Shown: positions 33,471-46,284 of the stretch, piece by piece
Layout: each line of letters begins with the position of its first letter
Numbering within the stretch: position 1 is the stretch's first letter
Assembly: GCA_024138025.1 (NCBI GenBank)
Contig: JAMXBD010000582.1
Span: forward strand, 496,001 to 560,000
DNA from: Combretum micranthum
Lineage: Eukaryota; Streptophyta; Magnoliopsida; Myrtales; Combretaceae
Direction: 5' to 3'
Length of the DNA: 64,000 nucleotides
Position numbers and translations under genes: made by a program
Notes under the pieces: generated by a model
Databases searched by the model: none
Told to the model about the DNA's origin: nothing
The model's input: the letters and a program-made list of their open reading frames with translations, nothing else

Positions 33471-35966
33471 TGTAAACCCTTAGATTTTATGATAAGTATT
33501 TATGCATAAACCTTAGAATTGGAAGTTAATAGGAACCTTAAAAAGTCAACTGGGTCATCTATAAGCCCTAGTGAGTCTACATCTAGTAATCCCGTGCTTG
33601 AAACCCTAAAACAATAGAAATAAGATAATCATAGAATATAGTCTAAAATAATATCATCTAACATAAAAAAGATCATATTTGTAAAAAATTCATTCGTTTT
33701 GGATCTGAATGGGATAAGTTTTTGAAATTTGGCCCTCGGCACGCAAAACAATGAAAATATTCTGATAACATATTTAGACTTGTAATAAGATGAGGATTCA
33801 TAAAATATCAATTATAGAATTTTTGGGCTTCTAAAAAATATTAGATATAGCCCTTTTATACGTATTTTCCTTACTATTGGTATTAATTTGTCTTGTTTAC
33901 TATTTAAGTTACTATTTACTACTATTCATTACCATTTCACTATTTCTACTTTTTCTTCCTAGTTATTTTTACACTCTTACACACTTATCTCTTACATTTT
34001 CTTTTCTCATAAAACTTTATACATAACTTACCTTACACATTACTTATTTTTCATTACAAAAATAAAAATTTAATCAATTTCTCTCCCTTTCTTTCTCCAT
34101 GACCAGTGCCCCTCTACTCTCTCTCTATCTATTTATTTTTATTTTTCAATTAATTTTATTCACTCTAATTTCCACTTCAAAAATCTATAAATATCCCCTC
34201 CCTCCTTCATTCTTTACACACACTTTCATTTCCTAAAAAAACTCTAGCCAATTTTTCTGCTCAAATCCTCTCTCCTCCCCTCTTGATGTCGCGAGCCTCC
34301 TTCTCCATTCTCAAACAATTTTCACAAATTTTTTACTTCATCTACCATCTTCCATCTTCCATCTTCCATCTTCCATCATCATCTACTTTAGGTAAATACT
34401 AAACCCTCTCTTTTTCTTATGTTAACATAACATGAACACTTTGTGTGTTTTGATTTCCAAAACCCCATAAGCATTATGCTAGGGAGAAAATCATGGAAAC
34501 AACAACTTGTTCATGTTTTGTTAAACACCATATTCATTTTTGCTTCTTGTTATGTTCTTGTTATGATTATGCTTCTAACATAACTTTTTATATGAATATT
34601 AAGTATAAGTATGTATATATATTTCTGGGGCCTAAAACTTACTAATCTAACATTTTGTTATGCTTTATTTTCATCCTTATCTATTTACTTCATGCTAAAT
34701 AAATAAGACCAGTCACTTCTAGTCTTAGACTTGTCTTCATTAAGTCAAAACATTTTGGGATTTGTCCATAATCTAAGTCTTGAGAAGCCATGACATGAAT
34801 CTAAGACTTTTACATTTTTCTTGCTATTATCTTGTTTTTCTTTATGGGACTTATCTATTTCTAAGTCTCGGGAAGACTTGAATAAAAATTTGAGACTTCC
34901 ACTCTTTCTTTCTTTAAGCTTTTCTTATTTTTATGGAACTTGTCCAATTCTAAGTTATAGGAAGTCTTGATACCAAGCTAAGATTTCCATATTTTGTTCT
35001 TATGTGCTTATTTAATTTTCCAGCTCTTTTATTTTCTACATGGATTTATTTTTCATCTCATGACATAACTATAAGTTTATATTCATGCATGATCATAGAA
35101 TGATGTTTCTTTAATAAAAATTTTAAAATAAAATGGGATATTTCTTTCATATAATACTAGGACTAAACTCTCAAGAGAAATGATTTTCAACACTTAGGAA
35201 AAATTCTTGTTAAGATTTAGGATGATGGTTCAACTGCGTTCTTTTCAAAAATTCTAGAATAAAGTTATCATAAATTTTTAATTTTAATCATTCTTTGTTA
35301 TGCTAACTTTTCTTAAAAACTTATTCATATGGCTTATGCCAACACTTGATAAACAAGAAGAACAAATTAATTTTTCCAAGTCAAGCTTAAAAGCAACTCA
35401 CTAGTTGAAAATCCACTTAGAAGATAAAAATTGGTAAACAACTTAAAGAATCAAGTTTTTAAGAAGTAAATTCATTTTTCTTCTAAAAACTCAAAAAGAG
35501 ATTTTGTAAACTTCATTTTTCAAACTTCTAAAATAAATTGTTCTACAAAAAAATCATTCTTGGAGAAATATCATTAGAATCATGCATATAATATGAGTTA
35601 TATCTATATTAAATAATTTTCTAATTATATAAATACCCGTGTGCTTGCTATAGGATTTTTGGATGATGTAAAACTTGGAAAAATTATAATTTGAAGGCTG
35701 GAATTTCGGATCAATTATGTACCGACCTATTTCAAAGCCTGAATGGCTTTAAATGTTAAAAGTAACCTTATAAATAGATACATCTTTTCGAGTAGATAGA
35801 AAAAGATATCTAATATGCGAAATTCCAGCTTAAAATGAGCAAGTTATGGCAGTTTTAAATTAGAATATTACATAAATCGAATTTTGATCAGAATACTAAG
35901 ATAGAATTAGCAAGTTTAAGTACAACATCCACAAAATACTCATTTTCAGGTATTTCTTTTGTTTAG

Positions 35967-36036
35967 ATGATGAGGAAGGTAAGGTTCCCTATCCTAAAGA
36001 TTGTTACAACTAGTGGATTGCCCGAGTTATGGCTAA
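35967..36036 (+). other. Exon-like block, LTR2
   Basis: Acceptor-like TTCTTTTGTTTAG before it; ends ATGGCTAA before GTCAGT. The inner frame reads DDEEGKVPYPKDCYN-stop. Confidence 0.45.
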
Positions 36037-36767
36037 GTCAGTTTATTTCCTTAATTTTCGTACTTATGATTTTGCTTATAGTATAGTGGCACTAAATAAG
36101 AAAAGATAAAAATATGGAAACTGCATGTGCCTTCTAATATGGTTGAAATTATTCTAAGTATATCGAGGCTTGACTTGTCTATAATCGAATTGTTGTTTTA
36201 ATACTATATTGAAGTGTCTTCCAATTCTATGATCGCCTCTAAAATATTTAATATCATGCCAAGAGTATTTAATTAAATAAATCCATGGATAACATGAAGT
36301 GAGTCGCATTACATTCATTGCTATACCCTTAGTGGGATAAGAGTATAGTAGTGGTGGTACGCAGGGGCCTATAAATCTGCAAGTGACACGTCGGAGCCTG
36401 TAAGAACTATAATTTAAAGGCGAGTAATAGCTCGAAAGAACTACAAAAATCCATTTTTGAACTATGGTCGTATGGGGCTCGGAACACCTAATCCCGAATG
36501 GATAGCATAAATCCATTCAAACATATGATTTTTGGTTATTCATGTGTATTGCTTGCCTATGTGTTTGTTGCATTACAAATGCTTGTATAATTAACTTGTT
36601 TGACTTTGTTATATGAGTACATTGTTATGGGCATATTCTCTCACTAAGAAAGTAAGCTTACACCCCCTTAAATATTTGCTGCAGTTTCCCTTTCTTTGGT
36701 TAAAGCCCCACAGATACTTTTCTCATGTATCAACTTTAGACTTAAGGAGCTTTTGGAAGAAGTCATG

Positions 36768-38563
36768 TGATATATTTGGTTGATTAATCAAATTATATTT
36801 CTATTCAAACCTTCTAATTCAACCAAAAGTTAAGGCAAGTATACCTATCTTGTGAATATAGTCTAGTGAGAACCTGTATTGTTCCTTAGAGATTAGAAAA
36901 ATTCACTAGATTCAACCTATTTCTCTATTATCTACTTCAATTCAACCAATTGAACTATACTATTACTAAGAAATTTTTGACCAAAACTTATTTTTATTAT
37001 AATCCAGAACAAACAATCAACAAGAATTTGGATTCAATTTACTTAGCTCATCCAAATAACAAATATCCCCCAAGAAAATTACTATGATTAACATATGATA
37101 TTAATATCAATGCGGTTTACGTTAATTTTTAACCAAAAGATTCCTAAACAAGATTAATATCTCTCTCGAGATTACCAATCACTAATTCTTTAGATCTACC
37201 TATTAAAACTTCTTTTAATTAGTAACAATTTAAGAATCGCATTATAGATCTATGAATCTTTTTCGAACAATCGGATCGAAAAACTTTTGTAGTTCTATCT
37301 CTAGTAACCCAAATAAGCTTCCTTAATTACATTGATCTATTCCTATATGCAATCTTTGAATTAACATACAAGAAATTAGATATAGAAAAATATATGAAAA
37401 TAATATTCTATACAAAACATGTAATCACACTAAAAAACAATATAAACTTTCATTGAATTCTGTTTAAGTACATTTCATAGTAATTTCTAAGGTTTAATTT
37501 GCTATTTAGATGAAATAGATCTACTCTTCCATCTCTAACTACAATAACAATAAGAAACTATTACAATGAATCACAAAAATAGAGAGAATACACCTTACTA
37601 AGAAATCTTGGACTGATCTTGACAAGATCTTGATCAATCTTTGCTAATCTTGATGAACTCTATTTTGAATACTAATATCTCTCCTTAATTTCGTATAAAA
37701 AGCTTCTAATAATGTTGTTCTTTCTTTTTTTGAACCATAGGCTTCTATTTATAGCAAATATGATTGGTCAAGTTCCTAGGATAAGAAAAACATAAGTCCT
37801 AAGATACTTCAAACACAATTGACCGAGTCTTTAGGAAAAACACGCGTGGAACATTAGAGCAATTGTCACGCCATGTAACTCACTGCTTCTTTAAAATCAA
37901 ATTCTCGTTGAGGAGCACGACTACAAGACGATGATCGGAATCACATTGTGCTTCTCACTGGATTCTTTCAATTCATTGCTTCGTTTGACAACACGTTGGA
38001 TACACGGCTCATCATAACACACCTTATATCTCTCGATTTCTTCAAGTCTTCCTTTAAGTTTGATTTCCATAATTACATAGCTGAAGCACAGTTGGTCCTA
38101 TCCTCTCATGTTTCTTTTGTTCTTCTATTTCTTCTAAAACACGAGGACATGTGCAGATGTTTTTCTCCTTTGAGCAAAAGTACACATGGAACACGACTGG
38201 TACACAACTGAACTCATCTCGCCATGTCTCTTTCTGATTTCATACTCTATTTCTTTCATGTGGAACACAAGTGGAGCACGGCAATCCATACTACACCGTG
38301 TTTCTTGCTGTGTAATTCTTTCTTGAAACTTGATAAAAATCCATAGTTCCTCCAAGTTGAAATATCCTTGCAAATTCTTCTTAAATTCTTCATAATTGAT
38401 TCAAATTTGATGTAAACTCGATCACTTTTTCTCCTAAGCTCTTAATTCATCCTTATCCTTTCAAACATAACAAATTAATCCAGTAAAGTACTAAATTTCA
38501 CAATAAATTACCAAATATTACATAATTTAGCCTATTAAAATATTTATTAAAACACATATATCA
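36768..38563 (-). mobile_element. Solo LTR of a third family in LTR2
   Basis: 1796 bp bounded by TGATATAT and its exact inverse ATATATCA, with 5-bp duplications TCATG (36763-36767 and 38564-38568). A minus-strand TATA box GCTATAAATAGAAGCC lies near 37744-37760. Layout and some sequence near the left end parallel the 30442-32076 insertion. Its open frame at 37948-38211 has no recognised relatives and is probably background. Confidence 0.65.
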
Positions 38564-38931
38564 TCATGACATAGAAGTAGACTTAGACTTCCATAGAAAT
38601 CTCCTATGTATTTATTTTGAAAAAGTAGACTTTGGAGCTTATGTAATTATTTCAATGGGGGTATGCCCCCTTTCTATTTGTAACACTCCTATGATATTTG
38701 TTTGCTTAAGTTAAGATATTATGATTTCCATTCTTGAATGCTATTTTTATATTCTTGAATTCTATTTTTATAACTCCTTAAACTACTCGTTGCAAAGAAT
38801 GGTCCTCTATGGTCATGAAAGTACGCCTTCACCTTGTATCAAAGCTTTTGCATGACTATGATAGTCATTCTTAAGCTTTAATATTAAGTGTGGCGAGCTG
38901 TCACGTTTAAGGTACTCTTTGGGGCATGATA

Positions 38932-38993
38932 ACCCAACTTAATTGGTCTCCAACTGGAAGATGATGAGGTTATGGTGGATATAGGAGAGGAGG
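38932..38993 (+). other. Internal fragment between LTR2 and LTR3
   Basis: 62 bases: ACCCA (LTR2 duplication), a short stretch, then GGAGG (LTR3 duplication). It joins 46026 onward to give an acidic, GAGGAA-rich reading frame. Confidence 0.5.
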
Positions 38994-39871
38994 TGTAAAC
39001 TCCTAATTTTTAGGATAATTTCAAGCTTAAACCTTAAACCGGGAAATCAATTAGAAACCCTAAGTCAACAAATCCTTAGGAAAACCTAGTAGTTTAGATT
39101 CGACAGTTCCGTGTTCTTAAACCGAGAAGTCGAAATATGAGTGAAGAGTGTAGATTGGCTCGTAATAATATTAGGATGCTTAAAAATATCAGATTGGTGA
39201 TTTTTTTGCCTATTTCGAACCCGATCGGGATCTGTTCTCGAAAATCGATCCTTGGGACTCGGAAATAGAAAAAATATTATGTAGGACTCTTTAGAACTGA
39301 AATTTAATAAAGAATTCAAAAATATAATTATAAGAAATTTTTTTGTTTATAAAAATTACAGTTATAGCTTTTTTATCGTATTTTCATTACTACCGGTAAT
39401 TTAATTATCTAATCTACTTTTTAATTTCTAATCACTCTATTCACAAGTACCACCAACCTATACCCTATTCTTACGTTTTTACAACCTATTCTTACAATCT
39501 TACATCATTTTTCTTACAAATTTACTTTTCTAATATATTTTATTACTTAAATTACTTATTTAAATTTGAATTTTATTAGACAAAATAATCAAACATCTCT
39601 CTCCCTCCCTTATCCTAGAACCGGTGTCCCCTCCCCTTGTCCTCTCTCTCATTTTGTTTGATTTTTCTTCTTTATTTAATCACACAAAACCCTAATTTCT
39701 TTTCCTATATAAACGTCTTTAGTTTTCACTTTTTCATTTTCTCTCTTTCTTCAAAAAATCAACTTTTGAAAAAGTTTTTCTCTCCCTCTCTTCCTCTTTA
39801 ATGCCGTGAGCTTCCCCTCCCTTCACACACACACACACACTTATTTTTTTCTTCAAGTTTTCTAGTTTCAC

Positions 39872-42800
39872 TGTTACACCCCATAGGGGTATCCTAAACG
39901 TAACAGTTTGCCACATGCTATATAAGACTCGAATTTCTATCTGAACCCTCCGGGAGTCTTGTATAGATGTAAAGCGTCCCTTTACGACAATAGAATACTC
40001 TGTTCAATGGAGTTGAGAAGTTTAATGTGGTATTCATTAGCCGTAGATAATAAACCAAAACACATATGTATAAATTACAAAGTCTAAGGGGCATTCTCCC
40101 GCAAAATAATATTAAGTCCATTACAGTCATCTAGAGTCTTTTAGTTTCCAACGGAAGTCTACACAAAATCGAAATAAACTTCTAAGGGAAACTCCTAGCT
40201 CCGGTACCTGAGTTGTAGCCTGCCTTGGCCTAAGCCAAATGAATTTGTGCTGCAACAAGTAGAAACTATAGGGGCGTAAGCTAACTAGCTTAGTGAGTGA
40301 AAATTTCCATATCACAATTAAGACAAATCATTCAAGCAAGTGAAATGCATCAAACAAATGAGTTCAACAAACATATGACCAGCCGTAAATCATATGTGGA
40401 TGGACTTACACCCTCCATCCCGGGTTAGCAGATTAACGAATCCTGCGGTATGACGCCGTTTAAGCTCACGATCAACTAAACAATATTTCATTTTATGGAT
40501 CACGATTAACTAACATATTCGTTTTATGGATGACGAAAAACCAACAAATGCTAATGCTCCATTCCCTGTCATGATATGAATGAGTTCAATTATAATTGAG
40601 GTCCAATAGTAGATTAATCCAATTCTTTTAAGTGACCAACCAATATTCACAGACAATCAATTATAACTTCTCGCTATACAAGCAGTAGCTTAACACCCGG
40701 TTTCGATATTCCTTAAGTTCAACTTCACATATCAACAGCAGACAAGTATATACTTCCCAAATACCCCATCATGCATATTCATTTTTATCTTTGCTTAAAC
40801 AACTAATGCCACTATCATTACAATCACAAGCAATAATTGAAATCAGAAGTAATACTCACTCGGCCATGGTACGCCGGTCTCTTAATAATTGTAGTCGGGT
40901 GGTAGAGTATCGTCATGCTCGGGATCACCTACCAAATAAGAACAACCTAATAAGAATCTCATCACTTAACTAATTCAAGCTATGCATCTAAGCTAGACAA
41001 AATCGGAATTCTCGCTATTTGTGAAAGTTCCAACTTAAAACAGCCATAACTTGGTCATTTTAACTTGGAATTTCGCAAATTTTATATCAATTTCTATCTA
41101 CTTCGAAAGATCTATCTATTTTTAATATTATTTTCAAGTTTCGAAGACATTAAGGTCACGGAACAGAGGGATCAGATCTGTTCTGTAACGTTTCCATTTT
41201 CGAAAAATTGTTTCGCATTTGGTAAAAATGTTTCTAGTTGATGATTCATGTATAGACGGAATATGAATGAATTCCTAATGTGAATGTCATGTAATGAGTC
41301 CAATATATGCCTGATCTTGATGATTTTTGATGATGAACTCTTATGAACTCCTAATTATTATAAACTCCACAATAGGCACTTCTAAAAATCTATTCTTTCC
41401 AACCTTGCATTTCCTAGGTTTTAAGATTTTATTCTTGGAATTCATTTACTATCTATATAAAAATGAGTCTCCATCATCTATACTATCCAAGACCTTCATT
41501 TCTTCATAGAAATTCACATTTTTCACTTGGAAAATATGTTTTTAAACAAGCTTTTCACAAAAATCCGAATTTTGGAAATTTTCATTTCTTGCATTTTTCC
41601 TATAAGAAAACTTGTTTAATGCATCAAAATTTGAAGCTTTACTATATCTATTACCTAAGGACTTCATTTAACACATAAAACTTGCAATTTGAGCTCAAAT
41701 ATTAGGTGATTACATATGCACCATCTGAAATTACGAATTTGATAATTTGATCACTAACTCAAAATTTTCCATTCTAACTCCACTACTTGTTTACATATTA
41801 TTCATGCCTAAACTCATTCAAACTTATAAAAATCATTCCTTAGAGATACCTATTACATAAACCTTTCATTTTTCATGAAAAATATGGGCTTCAAAGTGGT
41901 TTCAAGGGTTTTTAAAATAGGTTTCAAATTCCATCCGAATTTTCCCACTTGTCATTTCTAACAAAATCTTTTCTTTTTCAAGTTTCTTGTCCTATATCCA
42001 TAAAGATCTATCATCTAACACATCTATATACATGCAAGGCTAAGCTTTTATGACCATAAATGCATGCAAGCTCAAATAACCACATAAACATAAATGTAAA
42101 TGAAAGTAGGAGTGTCTAAACACTAGATTTACCATATATAGTGCATGAATCATGAGTTTGATGGCATGATGCAAGATCTCTACTTTACATGCATGAACAT
42201 GATGATATTCTAACAAAAACTCCTTTAAACACAAGATCTATTCTTGTGATGGCTTGATATTCTTGTATTAGTGTTTTCTTGTCCCTAGCATATGCTTATT
42301 GGGATTTAAAATGGAAAACACTCAAGAGTGGTCTTGCCATTACAAGATTTGGTAATAACAAAGCTTAAAATCATCACATATATGGAGATTTGGAGTAGAA
42401 AAGAAGATGAAATGAAGTTGTGAGTGAGTGTGTGTGCAAGTGTGGGTCACAGCAAGAACAAGAGGGAGAAGAGAGAGTTTTTAACCTTTGTAAAATTTTT
42501 AAAGAGTGAAAATGAAGAGAGAGAGTAGAAAATGAGTTTATATATCATGTGCATTAGGGTTTATTTGTAATAAAATGAGTAAAAATAAAACAAATTAGAG
42601 GGGAAATTGGGAGGGGGTGTGCCAGCCTTGAGTGTGGGAGGGAGAGAGAGAATTGAAATTTTGATAAAATTTGTAATTTATGTAATAAAATGTAATAATT
42701 GTATTAATTAATTAGGAAACAAAATTTCTTGGAAAAGAAAATTGTAATGAGTAGTTGTAAGGATGTAAGAATAGGGTATAGGTAGTGTGTAGTGTAGGTT

Positions 42801-43238
42801 GTACTTATGAATAATAGACAAGACATCTACTTTACCGGTTGTAGAGAAAATACGGGAAAAAGGTTATAACCGTAATTTTTATAGCCCGAAAAATTATAAA
42901 ATTTATATATTTGAAATCCTTATAAAATTTCGGTTCTAATGAATATTCCGGAATATTTTTCTGAGTTTCTGGTCTCGGGGCACGTTTTTCCGTAACTGAG
43001 CTCGGAAAGGCCCGGAATAAAAAAATTCTCGAATTTAAAACTTTCTAAGGTTTAAAATATACTTTAAAACAATAATTCATATTCATTTACTTTATAAAAC
43101 TTCTTTTATTATGAAACCGAAGGAAAGCCGGATTTAGGGTTTCTAAGCTTCTCTCACTAAGCTTAAACTAGACTGGATTAGGGTTTCGCTTTTCGAGCCT
43201 CGGAGTTTAATTGACTACTAAGAATACCGAGGTTTACA
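39872..43238 (-). repeat. Family L LTR3b, reverse solo LTR
   Basis: On the plus strand it runs from TGTTACACCCC to GAGGTTTACA, so it is a reverse-oriented family L LTR of 3367 bp. Exact target duplications TTCAC lie at 39867-39871 and 43239-43243. A minus-strand TATA-like ATATATAAACTC lies at about 42535. It is inserted in the leader region of LTR3. Confidence 0.92.
40860..40928 (-). other. Exon-like block, LTR3b
   Basis: Minus strand: TTTGGTAG acceptor-like, inner frame ending LPPDYNY-stop, then ATGGCCGA directly before GTGAGT. Confidence 0.45.
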
Positions 43239-44828
43239 TTCACACACTAAATATGTAATAGATTTTGATCCTACCACAATAAAACATGAAATGGCAAGAT
43301 CATACATGCATGGTTTTACTAAAATCCCCATGAGCATTATGCTAGGGATGTGGAAACACTTAAGCATGATATTCTTGCCATCACAATGTTGTGATCTTGT
43401 TATTTAAGTTGTTTTACTATTATTTTGCTATATTATTACTTTATGTTGTTCTTATTGATAATTTGTGCATTCATAGTTCATTTGCATTCATAACTTGCAT
43501 GATATAATAGATCCATTTGTTTTGAGTACATAAATGCAATATATTTTTATCTTATTTACATAAAAGACTTGTAGTAACATGATAATAATGAGAATATGTT
43601 AAAAAGTTCAAGATCTATTTTAGTTTTAATAAAAATGATTTTTGGAAATTCGGATGAAAAAAGTCACCTATTTGGAAAAGCTATTTTCCAACTCCAAAAT
43701 GAAGATTTTACATTTAAAATGAAGGGCTTAGGGAATAAGTGATTTTTATGAGTTAAGCTTAGTTTTGATAAGAGAAATTTTCAAAATAAGAAAATGTTAT
43801 AAAAGTTAAGATAGAACTTGTTTCAATCCCAACAAGAACTTGAAATTCGTAACTAGAGTAAAATGCTAAATAAACACATATTTCTCAACTCTAAAACAAG
43901 AGTTTTATTAAAGAAATAGAAGCCTTGAGGAGTAGGTTTGATTAGGACTTAATCTTGGAAAGATTAAATGAGATTTATCCAAGAAATAATCTTAAAACAA
44001 ATTTCAAAATTTGGATTTAGAAATGACCCCCACTTAAACACCTATTTCCAAATACTAAAATGAGGATTTTAATAGAAAAATAGAAGCCTTAGAGTGTATA
44101 GGTAGTAAAGACTTGATCTTGAAAATAATGAATGGATTTCATCAAAGTATAATCCTAAAACAAAGTAAAAGTTTCAAAACGTAGATCAAACAATGTTTTC
44201 ATTCCTTAAAATTTTGTAAAAATTCGTAATTAGAAAAAACCCTATTTAAACATCTATTTTCTAACTCCTAAATGAAGAAATTTATTAAGTTAATAATGGT
44301 ATTAGGCATATAGGTCATCAAGTCTTTATTTTAGTAAAAATAAGGATGATTTTCAAAGAAATAAGGTAAGTTTTTCTCAATCTAGTGTTCTTGAAATTCT
44401 TGCAAAATGAAAGTTTTCTAAAAATTCTTTTTATCATCAAGAGTATACATATAGATAGCTCATGTTGTGTCATTCATGATAATAACTTGTTGATATTGAA
44501 TGCACATATAATATTCTTGGCAGGAATAATACAATTTTCACAAAACGCTTTTGGAAATGTGGTTTTTAGCTAACAATCAGATCTGATCTCAGCCTTACAA
44601 GACCTAAAAGTTTTCAAAGCTTAGGAATAACATCATAAATGGATAGATCTTTTGAAGTAGATAGAAATCGATAGCTTAATTACGAAATTCCGAGTTAAAA
44701 TGACCAAGTTATGGCCATTTTTAGTTGAAATTTCTTCCTAGGTGAACTTTAACGAACTTGTTAGAATAGAATTTATAAGGTCATTTAAACTTCATAGAAA
44801 TAATCATTGGAGGTATTTCTTTTGTTAG

Positions 44829-44898
44829 GAGGCTTGAGAAATGGACTAGACCTTCCTAAGGATTATTACGATTAAGAGAAATTCCATACCATGGCAAA
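44829..44898 (+). other. Exon-like block, LTR3
   Basis: TTTCTTTTGTTAG acceptor-like, inner frame ending LDLPKDYYD-stop, then ATGGCAAA directly before GTGAGT. Confidence 0.45.
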
Positions 44899-46020
44899 GT
44901 GAGTTTACTTTCTTTAAATTACATGCTTATGATTTTGCTTGTAATGATAGTGACATTAGAATTAGGACTAGATAAAATTGGAATGTGCATGTGAATTCTA
45001 TATGGTTGAATTGATGATAAGAATATCGAAATGGGAATTGTTATAAATATTTGTATGATTTAGTATAGAATTGAAATGTCTGAAATCTCTATGACCGCCT
45101 ACAATTCACTTAAATAATATACCATGACCATATAACTAAACTATCCATGTATAACATATATTGAGTCACATTACATTCATTGTTATACCTTTATGGAAAA
45201 AAGGCATAATAGCTAGGTAACGGGTGGGCTTGAAAACTCAGTTATTGGCGCGAGGTCTCCTAAATTAAAATGGAAGTAGAGTAAGCACTTGAATCAACTA
45301 CGTAATTAACGAGTGGGTGGGCACATGAAACAACCACTAAATAAATGAGAGAAAAATTGAAATCTATGGTCGTATGGGCCTGAAACACCTAACCCCAAAT
45401 GGAGGGCGTAAATCCATTCAACATAGGACTCCCGGAAAGTCTTATGTATTGTATGCTAACGTGCTTGTGCATTTCATATGATTATTTAATATAACTTGCT
45501 TGGCCTATTGTTTGATTGAGTATTTAATTTGGAAGTAAAACTCACTAAGCCCGCAAACTTATACTCTTGTAGTTTCCTATTGCGGTACAATTATCTATGA
45601 CTATCCCCAAGGGGACTTTTGACTCAGGTACAACTTTTGGAATTTAAGGAGCTTTTTGGAGAAGTCAGGACCTAGATGTTAGGCATAGACTTCTAGTTAA
45701 ATCTCCTTAATTATATATATATATTATATATGTTGTTGCAAGAGACTTTTGTGGACTCTAAAGACTCTTATTATTTTAACAAAGGTATGCCCCTTAAATC
45801 TTTGTAATGGATTAATCTTGTGATAACTGTTATGATTTATATTCTTATTGCTATGTATGTCTTCTTAAGCTATTTTGATTCAAAGTAAGGTTTCCTACAT
45901 GGTGAAAGTAAACCTTACACCCGTTGTCTAAACTTATGGGATGTCTAAGGTTATCATACTTATGTTTATATATCGAGTGTAGCAGACTGTTGCGTTTAGG
46001 GTACTCTTTGGGGCGTGACA

Positions 46021-46284
46021 GGAGGAAGCCGAGGAAGAGGAAGAGGAAGAAGAAAAACAGATTCGGAGGAAGACCCTGAGGAAGATCAACAACCACTCGT
46101 GACCAATTGAAATAGTTTGACCCATGTTCTCAGCCCAATGCCTTCATACCGTTCGAGTCAAGAATTCACCTTAGAATTACTAGTCCCTAACAGCCATGTG
46201 GTAAATTTGGATTCTAAAGAGGAACCATCAAATGGTAGCAATTGGTGAGATGTGTATGAGCAAAGTGAACTTCCATGGGGTGAA
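46021..46284 (+). other. Acidic internal remnant before LTR4
   Basis: After the GGAGG duplication the sequence is GAGGAAGAGGAAGA-rich. One frame reads TDSEEDPEEDQQPLVTN-stop; another gives a run of Glu continuing from 38955. It is followed by about 180 bases without an open frame. It resembles the low-complexity acidic parts of retrotransposon polyproteins, but I cannot assign it to gag or pol. Confidence 0.4.

Larger units (their letters stand above)
33471..38931 (+). repeat. Family L LTR2, solo, with nested insertion
   Basis: Starts TGTAAACCCT and ends TTTGGGGCATGATA. It is flanked by ATCCA (33466-33470) and ACCCA (38932-38936), a target duplication with one mismatch. Length without the 36768-38563 insertion is about 3.66 kb. 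A TATA box lies at 34186 and a TTCCATC 7-mer repeat at about 34341-34378 in the transcribed leader. It lies inside the internal region that follows LTR1. Confidence 0.75.
38994..46020 (+). repeat. Family L LTR3, solo, with nested LTR3b
   Basis: Starts TGTAAACTCC and ends TTTGGGGCGTGACA. Exact target duplications GGAGG lie at 38989-38993 and 46021-46025. Removing the nested solo LTR3b and its duplication leaves about 3.65 kb. TATA-like CTATATAAACG at 39705. A clear solo LTR from LTR-LTR recombination. Confidence 0.92.
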
